Shown piece by piece: positions 36,156 through 44,689 of a DNA stretch of 53,360 nucleotides. Made by a program: the position numbers and the translations under genes. A model generated the notes under the pieces. The model was not told the origin of the DNA. It was given only the letters and a program-made list of their open reading frames with translations, and ran no database searches. How positions within the stretch are numbered: the stretch's first letter is position 1; the number at the start of each line of letters is the position of its first letter. Location: positions 1 to 53,360 of the forward strand of contig JAKJJU010000018.1 in assembly GCA_021713295.1 (NCBI GenBank), written 5' to 3'. The DNA is from Thiotrichales bacterium 19S3-11 (GTDB lineage Bacteria > Pseudomonadota > Gammaproteobacteria > Francisellales > Francisellaceae).

Positions 36156-38427
36156 AACTATTTTCCTTTAATTTACTTAACTTCTGTTGATGTAACTTTG
36201 CTGCAATATATGCCTGACCTAGTGAAATACCGCCGTCATTAAATGGTAATAATTTTGGCCTATATACTTTAAGCCCATTATTCGTTAACTGCTTATATAC
36301 TTGCTTTAAAAGCACCGTATTTTGGAAACATCCTCCATTTAAAACTATCTGTTTCAGGTTATATTTTGCTGCATTTTGTATTACCCATTGCGCTAAAGCA
36401 TAGGAAAAGCTCCCATGAAATAGCTCGCTTGCATATTGAGCTGAATGCTGAAATTTTGCATCGATCACAGATTTGATTAGTTCACTAATATCCAATTGAT
36501 TTTTATCATTGACTTGATATAACGCAGAATCGACTTTAACCGTTTCAACCAAAGCTTCAAGACGCATTGCTGCTTCTGCTTCATAGCTATTATAATGGCA
36601 TACATCTAATAGGCTACTGACAGCATCAAATAAACGGCCACAACTTGTTGTTGTGACATTCAATCGTCTTAGCTTCAAAATTTGACGGAATTCCTTTGCT
36701 CTTGGCACTGCATCTAAATAATCTAATTGAAATAATTTAAATTGTTCTGATAAAGCAACCGCCATACGCCAAGGCTCTTTCTGTACTTTATCCAATGAGA
36801 AGTAATTCATTGGTAACAAACTACCACAACGACTAAAGTTAACATTTTCTGAATCATATAAAAATAACTCACCACCCCAAGCCTGGGCATCATCACCATA
36901 ACCGTAACCATCTAGAATTAATCCTAATGCAGGACCTTCAATTTTTGATTCAGCGATTACCGATGCCATATGCGCTTTGTGGTGTTGAATTGGATAGATT
37001 GGTAAATTCAATGATTCAGCTATCTCTGTTGGATAAAAATCTGGATGCAGCTCTGTTGCAATCGCATCAAAAGTAATCGAATATAAATTTTGAATGTGCG
37101 TTAATGTTTCACGGAAATACTCAATCGTATAGTGACTATCTAAATCCCCAATATGCTGTGAAACATACACTTTATTTCCATTGACTAATGACAATGTATT
37201 TTTAAGGTGGCTACCTAAAGCTAAAATATTAGGCATTTTTTCTTTTAAATAGATAGCCTCTGGTGCATACCCTTTCGCTCGTCTTATCATATTAATATCA
37301 GTACGATCACAACTGATTACAGAATCATCACAACGCATGCTAATTAGTCGATTGTGATCAACAATAACATCTGCAATCGAACGTAACTTTTCCTTAGCCA
37401 CATCGATATCAGCAATGACTGCATCACCACTTAAATTAGCACTTGTAACAACGAATAAACGCTCATTTTTTTTATTTAACCAATCAGTATTTGTTGTTTT
37501 TCCTTTTCCTAATAGTTCATAAAATAATAAATAATAAATTGCTGTGCTCGGTAGCATAAAACCCAGTTTATTTAAGCCTGGATTTAACGTTTTCGGCAAA
37601 TTTGTCGTTTGTTTTTCTTTCAATAATACAATTGGTGCTTTTGACGATTTAAGTTGCTTGATTTCATAATCCGAAACTTCTGTATATTGCTCAACTGAGT
37701 CCGTATTTAATGCCATCAAAGCAAACGGTTTATTTATTCTATTTTTACGTTTTCTTAACCTTAAAACAGCCGCTTCATTTTTAGCATCAACAATCAAATG
37801 AAAACCTGAGTTTCCTTTTACCGCAACGATCATCCCTCTTTCAATTGCTTTAGCAACCTCTGATAGGCTTTGCGATAACTGTGGCCCACAGATATGACAA
37901 ACCGTTGTTTGTGCATGAAATCGACGATTTAATGGATCTGTATAGGCATTTTGACAGCGATTACATAAATGAAACTTAGCAAATGCCGTTTGTCCTCGGT
38001 CATAGGGAAGTTGATTAATTGAAGCATAACGAGGCCCACAATTAGTACAACTAATAAATGGATATAAATAATAGTCGCTTTTAGGATCAAATAGCTCGGT
38101 TAAACAATCATTACAAGTTGCAATATCAGCTGGTATATCAGTAAGTGTTTCTCCGCTATCACTGTTTAAAATATTAAAGCCATCTAATGTTTGTTCTAAT
38201 TCAATGTAACTTACATCAAAAGAATCTATTTTAGCTAACGGTGGTAAATTAGATAGAATCTCATCTTTGACTAATTCAATATCAAGCTTATCTAAAACAA
38301 TAGTTACACCTAAGGGTGTATTTTTGATAAAGCCGTTCCAATTGTGTTGACTGGCTAAACGGAAGATAAAAGGACGAAAGCCAACGCCTTGTACAACACC
38401 ATTAAGCGTTAGAGATAATGCTTTCAC
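36115..38427 (-). CDS. hypF: Carbamoyltransferase HypF
   Basis: HypF makes the carbamoyl group for the CN ligands from carbamoyl phosphate and ATP and gives it to HypE. The 770 residues show the usual order: acylphosphatase domain (GVVQGVGFRPFIFRLA), two zinc fingers (CNDC...CTNC and CNRC...CHIC), a YrdC/Sua5-type domain (LRKRKNRINKPFALM), and a C-terminal Kae1-like domain with QHHKAHMASV and NGGCFQN. The end of the gene overlaps hypC by 41 bp, more than usual, but the frame is intact. Full length suggests function. Confidence 0.96.
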   Translation of the reverse strand: MKALSLTLNGVVQGVGFRPFIFRLASQHNWNGFIKNTPLGVTIVLDKLDIELVKDEILSNLPPLAKIDSFDVSYIELEQTLDGFNILNSDSGETLTDIPADIATCNDCLTELFDPKSDYYLYPFISCTNCGPRYASINQLPYDRGQTAFAKFHLCNRCQNAYTDPLNRRFHAQTTVCHICGPQLSQSLSEVAKAIERGMIVAVKGNSGFHLIVDAKNEAAVLRLRKRKNRINKPFALMALNTDSVEQYTEVSDYEIKQLKSSKAPIVLLKEKQTTNLPKTLNPGLNKLGFMLPSTAIYYLLFYELLGKGKTTNTDWLNKKNERLFVVTSANLSGDAVIADIDVAKEKLRSIADVIVDHNRLISMRCDDSVISCDRTDINMIRRAKGYAPEAIYLKEKMPNILALGSHLKNTLSLVNGNKVYVSQHIGDLDSHYTIEYFRETLTHIQNLYSITFDAIATELHPDFYPTEIAESLNLPIYPIQHHKAHMASVIAESKIEGPALGLILDGYGYGDDAQAWGGELFLYDSENVNFSRCGSLLPMNYFSLDKVQKEPWRMAVALSEQFKLFQLDYLDAVPRAKEFRQILKLRRLNVTTTSCGRLFDAVSSLLDVCHYNSYEAEAAMRLEALVETVKVDSALYQVNDKNQLDISELIKSVIDAKFQHSAQYASELFHGSFSYALAQWVIQNAAKYNLKQIVLNGGCFQNTVLLKQVYKQLTNNGLKVYRPKLLPFNDGGISLGQAYIAAKLHQQKLSKLKENSYVFGNSCTNYAID

Positions 38428-39152
38428 AGCAACAAGCCTTCAAGCCACTGATACCAACTATCTAAGTTATCCCTTTGTTTCACTGAAACTGAAATGACGT
38501 TTGCCTTAGGTTGCACTTTATGAATATTGTCCTTGAGTTTTTGCATATCAAAATCAACATAAGCTAATAAATCTGTTTTATTAACAATCACCAAATCCGC
38601 ACCAAAAAACATATCAGGATATTTTAAGGGCTTATCATCACCTTCTGTAACGGATATTAATACCACACGTTTATTCTCACCTAAATCAAAGAGTGCTGGA
38701 CAAATTAAGTTACCAACATTTTCTATTAAGACAAAACCATTTTCTTGAATCGTTAAATGCTCAAATGCATGAGATATCATATGTGCATCTAAATGGCAGG
38801 CCTTACCTGTATTAATCTGATATGCCTGCGCACCAGCTTCTCTAATTCGATCAGCGTCTAACTGCGTATACTGATCTCCCTCAATAACCGATATTGGGTA
38901 TTGGCTAGATAAATCTTTTATGCTTTGAACTAAAAGGGATGTCTTACCTGAGCCTGGGCTTGATACAAAGTTTAATAAGATACTTTTTTTATCTTCAATA
39001 TACTTTTTATTACGTTGTGCGTAATAAGTATTTGTCTCTAATATTGCCTTTTCTAACTCAATACTCTGAGGCAAATGATTATGGTGATGATGCTCTGTAT
39101 GAGAGGCCTCTAATAACTTTTCCGTATTCTGACAACCACATGTTGTACACAT
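38424..39152 (-). CDS. hypB: Hydrogenase nickel incorporation GTPase HypB
   Basis: HypB delivers nickel to the hydrogenase precursor with GTP hydrolysis. The N-terminus has the high-affinity nickel site CTTCGC (Cys2, Cys5, Cys7), as in E. coli HypB. A short histidine run HTEHHHHNH, which may store nickel, follows. The GTPase core shows the P-loop SSPGSGKTS, the ENVGNLICPALFDLG metal-site region and NKTDLL for guanine recognition. It ends 4 bp inside hypF and begins 13 bp after hypA. Confidence 0.96.
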   Translation of the reverse strand: MCTTCGCQNTEKLLEASHTEHHHHNHLPQSIELEKAILETNTYYAQRNKKYIEDKKSILLNFVSSPGSGKTSLLVQSIKDLSSQYPISVIEGDQYTQLDADRIREAGAQAYQINTGKACHLDAHMISHAFEHLTIQENGFVLIENVGNLICPALFDLGENKRVVLISVTEGDDKPLKYPDMFFGADLVIVNKTDLLAYVDFDMQKLKDNIHKVQPKANVISVSVKQRDNLDSWYQWLEGLLL

Positions 39153-39165
39153 AACAATCTATCCT

Positions 39166-39507
39166 TTAATGTTGTAGTTGAATCTTATTAACCAACATTT
39201 CCATTCCTGATAAAACTTCTCTATCATAACTATGGCAAAATGTGCAAGCTTGATAGAGTTTTTCTAAATCAAACTTTTGCTTACATGTTTGACACTTAGC
39301 TCTACCTTTTGATATAGAAATATCAAGTTCTGCCGAATCAACTTTGGTATTTCTCGCTGCAACTGGAAACCAAAATTTTAAAGACTCTGTATCAATTGCT
39401 GCTAATTGCCCAATCGTTAGTATAATTTTTTCAACTTTAGGAGACTCTGTCTCTAATTGATTACTAACAATTTGGATAATACTCTGGCAAATTGAAAATT
39501 CGTGCAT
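39166..39507 (-). CDS. hypA: Hydrogenase nickel metallochaperone HypA
   Basis: The 113-residue protein starts MHEFSICQSI. His2 and the N-terminal amine bind nickel, so ATG 39507 is chosen over the ATG one codon upstream, which would bury them. A zinc site is formed by CQTCKQKF and ACTFCHS (C-x2-C...C-x2-C). It is the first gene of the long minus-strand hydrogenase run, 27 bp from the predicted start site of an FNR-type promoter. Confidence 0.95.
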   Translation of the reverse strand: MHEFSICQSIIQIVSNQLETESPKVEKIILTIGQLAAIDTESLKFWFPVAARNTKVDSAELDISISKGRAKCQTCKQKFDLEKLYQACTFCHSYDREVLSGMEMLVNKIQLQH

Positions 39508-39540
39508 CATTTCACTTCTATATAGCCCTTTTAAAATGCA

Positions 39541-39546
39541 AGTATA
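39541..39546 (-). promoter_or_regulatory. -10 element of the hypA (hydrogenase operon) promoter
   Basis: Read on the minus strand this is TATACT. The expected start site near 39535 lies 41.5 bp from the centre of the FNR box at 39570-39583, the standard class II geometry. No separate -35 hexamer is needed. Confidence 0.6.
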
Positions 39547-39569
39547 TCACATATTTTAATCAGATAAAC

Positions 39570-39583
39570 ATGATATAAATCAA
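39570..39583. promoter_or_regulatory. FNR box between hypA and ackA
   Basis: ATGAT-ATAA-ATCAA matches TTGAT-N4-ATCAA at 9 of 10 positions. It is centred at 39576.5. It sits 41.5 bp from the predicted hypA start (TATACT at 39546-39541) and about 41 bp from a possible ackA start (TATTTT at 39605-39610). One site could thus activate both directions. Confidence 0.72.
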
Positions 39584-39681
39584 ATTTAGCCCTATTTTAT
39601 GGAATATTTTTAATTATTTTAGATCTCTATTCTTATATAATTTCATCCTAACCATACAAATAACCGTTGAAGTTAATTATT

Positions 39682-40866
39682 GTGTCTGAGTATCTTATTT
39701 TAACCTTAAACTGTGGCAGCTCATCAATTAAATTTGCTGTCATTTCTCCCCAATCACAGAATACCATATTAGAGGGTCAAGCAGAGCGAATTGCCCAACC
39801 TGATACATTATTTAGATCTACCTATTTGAATAATCCTCCTGTATTAAAACAACTTGATTGTGCCTCTTATGAAACGGTTTTTAAAGAAATTAAAAGTCAC
39901 CTAGCAGAACACAAATTACTAGATGCAATTCAAGCTGTTGGCCATCGTGTAGTTCATGGAGGACATTTATTTAAAAATGCAACAATCATTAATTCAACTG
40001 TCATTGATACGATTCGTTCATTAATTCCGCTAGCACCACTACATAATCCGCATAACCTATCAGGTATCGAGTTTTGTCAGAAAGTATTTCATAATTTAAC
40101 TCAGGTTGCTGTGTTCGACACAGCTTTTCATCAAAGTATTCCCCAAACTAATTATGTTTATGCACTGCCCTATGATATGTATGAAAAGCATCACATCAGA
40201 AAATATGGTTTTCATGGAATTAGCCATCAATATTTAAGTAGTAAAGCAGATCAAATTTTGCATATTAATGGTGGTAACTATATCAGCCTTCATCTTGGCA
40301 ATGGCTGCAGTATCAGTGCGATCAAACAATCTAAAAGTTTTGATACCTCAATGGGTTTCACTCCTTTAGATGGCTTAGTTATGGGCAGTCGCAGTGGTAG
40401 CATTGACCCTGGCATTATGACTTACTTATCTAATCAACTTAATTTAGATATTAAGCAAATTGATCACATACTAAATAAACAAAGTGGATTACTCGGTCTC
40501 TGCCAACACTCTGATATGCGTGAAATTGAAGCACTCATTGACAAAAATGATAAAAAAGCCAAACTTGCATTAAATATTTTCTGCCAACGAATTGCTTTTT
40601 TTATCTCTGCTTACTTTGCCTATTTTGAAAAACTTGATGCTATTATCTTTAGTGGTGGCATTGGTGAGCACTCAAATTTAGTACGCAAAACTGTAATCAA
40701 TAAAATCAAAAACTTAGGATTTATGCTGGATCAAAATAATAATAAACAAAATGGTAACGAAAGTAATTACCATATTAATGCCTTTGGTTATAAAACTGTT
40801 TTAGTCATTCCAACGAATGAAGAATTAATGATCGCAAAAGAAACAGAAAAGCTAATAACTCATTAA
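39682..40866 (+). CDS. ackA: Acetate kinase
   Basis: AckA makes ATP and acetate from acetyl phosphate during fermentation or overflow metabolism. The protein carries LTLNCGSSSIKFAV at its start, HRVVHGG, the catalytic FDTAFHQS, YGFHGISHQY and MGSRSGSIDPG, all family signatures. Start: GTG 39682 gives 394 residues and MSEYLILTLNCGSSS, like other AckA proteins. The in-frame TTG at 39667 would add five residues. It is divergent from the hydrogenase operon across an FNR box. Confidence 0.96.
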   Translation: MSEYLILTLNCGSSSIKFAVISPQSQNTILEGQAERIAQPDTLFRSTYLNNPPVLKQLDCASYETVFKEIKSHLAEHKLLDAIQAVGHRVVHGGHLFKNATIINSTVIDTIRSLIPLAPLHNPHNLSGIEFCQKVFHNLTQVAVFDTAFHQSIPQTNYVYALPYDMYEKHHIRKYGFHGISHQYLSSKADQILHINGGNYISLHLGNGCSISAIKQSKSFDTSMGFTPLDGLVMGSRSGSIDPGIMTYLSNQLNLDIKQIDHILNKQSGLLGLCQHSDMREIEALIDKNDKKAKLALNIFCQRIAFFISAYFAYFEKLDAIIFSGGIGEHSNLVRKTVINKIKNLGFMLDQNNNKQNGNESNYHINAFGYKTVLVIPTNEELMIAKETEKLITH

Positions 40867-40900
40867 TTTATAGTTCGACAAACTCAATTATACTCATACA

Positions 40901-41515
40901 TTAAAACGTATAAGTAACTCCCCCTGTAATCGCATCAATATCCGATGCATACCCTGTCCCCTGCGTACCATTAACATTAACTTCATTATTACCAAATATA
41001 TGCATATATTGAATGAAGAAATTAAATGCTTCATATTGATAACCAACGCCAGCTGCCGCAGCAAAATCCCACGAGCTATCCCATTGAATTGATACGCTAC
41101 TATCGGTATCATTACCGTAAGGGTGCACATAGGCAATACCCCCTTTAACAAATAAATCTAAACCAATTGGCGTTAATAACTTTAGTTTAGCCAAAATAGG
41201 TATAACCAAATTACTTACTTTATATGTTCCACCACCGGTTTGATCAAACTTAGCCAAATCATTACCATAAAAAACACCAGCCTCCGCACCAATTGCAAGT
41301 GTATTGATTAACGCAAAGTCTGCTCCAAATGTTGCACCGTAGAAAAAATTCCCTTTCTGTGTTTCAGCTTGCCAGTTTTTAACATCAGAATTAACCTGAG
41401 CATAACCAACTTGACCTCCAACTAAAAAACCTGATTTAACCTTAGTTGATTGTGCATAAGCATTTAAAAGAGAAAAATTCAATACTATTATGATAATTGA
41501 TAATTTAATTTTCAC
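40901..41515 (-). CDS. Outer-membrane beta-barrel protein
   Basis: The 204-residue protein has a signal peptide (MKIKLSIIIIVLNFSLLNAYA). Alternating hydrophobic strands with many Gly and aromatic residues follow, and it ends in GGVTYTF, the C-terminal Phe used for outer-membrane insertion by BamA. It resembles small 8-stranded barrels of the OmpA-N/OmpW/porin-like type. No charged OmpA C-terminal domain is present. It stands on the opposite strand between ackA and pta. Function is unknown. Confidence 0.82.
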   Translation of the reverse strand: MKIKLSIIIIVLNFSLLNAYAQSTKVKSGFLVGGQVGYAQVNSDVKNWQAETQKGNFFYGATFGADFALINTLAIGAEAGVFYGNDLAKFDQTGGGTYKVSNLVIPILAKLKLLTPIGLDLFVKGGIAYVHPYGNDTDSSVSIQWDSSWDFAAAAGVGYQYEAFNFFIQYMHIFGNNEVNVNGTQGTGYASDIDAITGGVTYTF

Positions 41516-41637
41516 TCACTTTAACTCCATTAAACTGTGATTTATTTTTTAAGTCTAGATGTGTAAGTGGCATCCAGCTAGGTATTTGATATAATAAGAT
41601 TCAGTATTTTTTTATTCAAGTTAGGATACTTACTTAA

Positions 41638-43719
41638 ATGATTTTACCTATCGTCTTACTACCGAGTAGTCACAATACAGGGTTATCTTCGCTACAACTT
41701 GGTCTTGGGTTTTCATTAGAACAAAAAGGTTATAGCGTTAAAACATTTAACCCATTAACAGACTCTGACCTTTCTGCAAAACAGATGGAACAGTATCTAA
41801 TTAATGATGACTTAACTTCACTACTTGAGTATTTACTCGATTATATTGATGGTTTTACCAAGAACTGTGATATTTTAATTATCAAAGGTTGCATCATTAA
41901 GCCTAGTCTAAAGGCTGAATTTGGCTGGTTCACTCAATATAAAAATCAATTTAACCAAGCACTTATAAAAGCATTAAATGCTTATGTTATTTTGGTGACG
42001 ACACCTTCGAATAAGTCGCTTATCGAATTAGAGCATGAATTACAGCTTGCCAGTAAAAATATTGAATCAGAAAACTTAATTGGTGCTATTATTACCAAGC
42101 TCAATGCACCAATTGATAACTCTGGTAATATTTCTTTTAGTCTTCTTGATGAAGCAGCACCAAAATTAAAATATAATTTATCCAAAGATGACATAAAAAA
42201 ATTGCCAATTTTTATGGAGTCAAAACTTAAACTTTTAGGCATTACACCATGGAAAAATGCCCTAACTCACCCAAGGCTTATTGATATTAAAAATTTCTTA
42301 TCACTCGATGTATTAAATGAGGGTGATCTATCTCAGCGACGAATAAAAACAATTACTATGTGCTCTAGAACAATCAATCGTGTTATCGATGAATTAAATC
42401 CAGGTACATTAATTATCACATCTGCTGATCGCTCTGATATTCTTATTGCTGCAACTTTAGCAAATCAAAAAGGAATTCGAATCGGTGGAATTTTACTAAC
42501 AGCGACAAATAACTTAGATAAAAAAGTATTTAAGTTTTGTTTAAGCCATGCAAAAGAAAATAATCTACCTGTACTTACTACAATCAATAAAAGCATTAGC
42601 ACTATATTAAAATTAACCAATCTTGATTACAGTGAAATCCCTACTGATGATGATGAGCGCATTCAATTATTAAAAACAACAATATCTGAAGAAGTCAGCA
42701 TTGAAGAAATTGAAAACCGATTAGCAACACGTATTGTTAAAAAAATGTCACCTGCTGCATTTCGATATTACCTAATACAAAGGGCTAGATCTAATTTGCG
42801 TAGTATTGTATTACCAGAAGGTAGTGAACCAAGAACCATTCAAGCGGCTATATATTGCACTCAGCGTAAGATTGCACACTGTATACTACTGGGTAAGAAA
42901 AAAGATATTCTATCCGCTGCACAATCACATGGCATTACCTTAACTGATACTATTTCAATTGTAGAGCCAGATACGATTAAAGATCAATTTATCCAGCCGT
43001 TAATTGCGTTAAGAAAGCATAAAGGCATGACAGAATCAGTTGCAAAAGATGCACTTGAGAATCCAATCACACTCGGCACAATGATGGTACAACAAGGCTT
43101 AGCACATGGTCTTGTCTCTGGAGCAATACACACTACAGCAGACACCATTCGACCTGCACTAAAATTAATTAAAACAAAAAAAGACTTTCATATTGTTTCA
43201 TCGGTATTTTTTATGTGTACTTCCGATAAAGTCCTAGTATATGGTGATTGTGCTATTAATCCAAACCCCACAGCTGAAGAATTAGCTGAAATTGCCATTC
43301 AAAGTAGCCAATCTGCAATCAGTTTTGGCATCGAGCCAAAAATTGCTATGATCAGTTATAGTACCGGTTCATCTGGAGCTGGAAGAGATGTTGAAAAGGT
43401 AAGAAAAGCAACTGAACTGATCAAACAGCAAAAACCTGACTTGGTTATTGATGGCCCCATGCAATATGATGCTGCTATTGATCCAAAAACAGCACAAACA
43501 AAAGCACCTAATAGCCCAGTTGCAGGCTCAGCTAATGTAATTATATTTCCTGATTTAAATACAGGAAATACAACGTATAAAGCTGTCCAAAGAAGCGCAA
43601 ATATTTTAAGTATTGGGCCAATTCTTCAAGGTTTGAACAAGCCTGTTAATGACTTATCTCGTGGTGCTACGGTAGATGATATTATCTATACCATTGCGAT
43701 TACGGCAATCCAAGATTAA
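41638..43719 (+). CDS. pta: Phosphate acetyltransferase (long form)
   Basis: Pta converts acetyl-CoA and phosphate to acetyl phosphate, the substrate of AckA. The 693 residues follow the long proteobacterial form: an N-terminal P-loop-like domain (starting MILPIVLLPSSHNTGLSSL, the GxxxxGKT loop degenerate), a DRTGG domain (~210-330) and the C-terminal PTA/PTB catalytic domain with VLPEGSEPRTIQAA and MISYSTGSSGAG. A -10 TATAAT at 41590-41595 lies upstream, so it is probably transcribed from its own promoter rather than with ackA. Confidence 0.96.
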   Translation: MILPIVLLPSSHNTGLSSLQLGLGFSLEQKGYSVKTFNPLTDSDLSAKQMEQYLINDDLTSLLEYLLDYIDGFTKNCDILIIKGCIIKPSLKAEFGWFTQYKNQFNQALIKALNAYVILVTTPSNKSLIELEHELQLASKNIESENLIGAIITKLNAPIDNSGNISFSLLDEAAPKLKYNLSKDDIKKLPIFMESKLKLLGITPWKNALTHPRLIDIKNFLSLDVLNEGDLSQRRIKTITMCSRTINRVIDELNPGTLIITSADRSDILIAATLANQKGIRIGGILLTATNNLDKKVFKFCLSHAKENNLPVLTTINKSISTILKLTNLDYSEIPTDDDERIQLLKTTISEEVSIEEIENRLATRIVKKMSPAAFRYYLIQRARSNLRSIVLPEGSEPRTIQAAIYCTQRKIAHCILLGKKKDILSAAQSHGITLTDTISIVEPDTIKDQFIQPLIALRKHKGMTESVAKDALENPITLGTMMVQQGLAHGLVSGAIHTTADTIRPALKLIKTKKDFHIVSSVFFMCTSDKVLVYGDCAINPNPTAEELAEIAIQSSQSAISFGIEPKIAMISYSTGSSGAGRDVEKVRKATELIKQQKPDLVIDGPMQYDAAIDPKTAQTKAPNSPVAGSANVIIFPDLNTGNTTYKAVQRSANILSIGPILQGLNKPVNDLSRGATVDDIIYTIAITAIQD

Positions 43720-43827
43720 AACAAGCGTTTTATTTGAAATATTTCTTTTGTTACTATTGTTTAGTTTTCATGATACTCTACACAAAATATTCTGTACTAT
43801 ATCAGTATAAACTAGAGGGTTGAAACT

Positions 43828-44604
43828 ATGAAAATATCACTAAATGAAATTCAAAAAATCAAAAGAGATGCTGAACGCACATTAACAGAAGCTAAAGTTA
43901 ATGCTCATAAAGATGGGGGAGTATTTTATCAAAAAGTTACAAAGCAACTCTATACTATTGCACAGGAATTAGCGAACCTCAGCGGTAAATTAATACCAAA
44001 TCAAGACACTATAAGCTCTAAATTTAGTATATTTATAGGCGCTATAGCTGAAACTAACCCTACTAATGCTGAAGATAAGCTTATCGAATGCCCCACCAAA
44101 TTTGATACACTGAAAAACCAGCTTTCTAATCTAGAAGCATTGCACAGTAATCTACTTGAATTGATAAAAATCAAAGAACATATAACTGAAACAGCATCAA
44201 AAGCTAAATTACAAATAGCATCTGATGCACAAAAACAATTATTAGATACTGCTAAAAATAGTTTGGATCTTATTAATAAGCTATTATCTATTGACTTCAC
44301 TCAACTTGATCAGTGGCATCAATCTGGAGAACTAAATCAAATTGAAGAGACAATCAATGAAGGTTATCAAGCTTTTATCTTGCAAGAGACAATCTATAGA
44401 TCTACACTCAGATCAGAATCAATTGACGGTGTTTTTAGTTATCATACACAAAAAGCACATACAGCAATAGAAGAAGTAAAAACCCCCAGTGATGTACTTA
44501 GAGAAACTGCTGTTGACCCGGAAAGAGAAAAGCAAAAAACTCAAACTTTCTTTTTCCTAGAAAGTGATAAGTCAAGCGACAGTCAAAGTATTTCTTATGA
44601 ATAA
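43828..44604 (+). CDS. Helical protein of unknown function
   Basis: I do not recognise this 258-residue protein. It lacks a signal peptide and membrane helices. It is strongly helical and rich in Lys, Glu, Gln and Leu, with likely coiled coils at ~80-160 (KNQLSNLEALHSNLLELIK region). The last 40 residues are polar and Ser/Glu-rich (FFLESDKSSDSQSISYE). A ribosome site (AGAGGG) precedes the ATG. It is monocistronic. A translocated effector is possible, because such helical proteins with acidic Ser-rich tails are frequent among Dot/Icm substrates, but no secretion system is seen in this window. Confidence 0.6.
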   Translation: MKISLNEIQKIKRDAERTLTEAKVNAHKDGGVFYQKVTKQLYTIAQELANLSGKLIPNQDTISSKFSIFIGAIAETNPTNAEDKLIECPTKFDTLKNQLSNLEALHSNLLELIKIKEHITETASKAKLQIASDAQKQLLDTAKNSLDLINKLLSIDFTQLDQWHQSGELNQIEETINEGYQAFILQETIYRSTLRSESIDGVFSYHTQKAHTAIEEVKTPSDVLRETAVDPEREKQKTQTFFFLESDKSSDSQSISYE

Positions 44605-44689
44605 GGCCGTTTATACTCTAGCTGCTGTTTTATTAATTTACTGTTAGTATTTATGTGTGCACTTTTTACTTTCTGTAAATCAAAACTAT

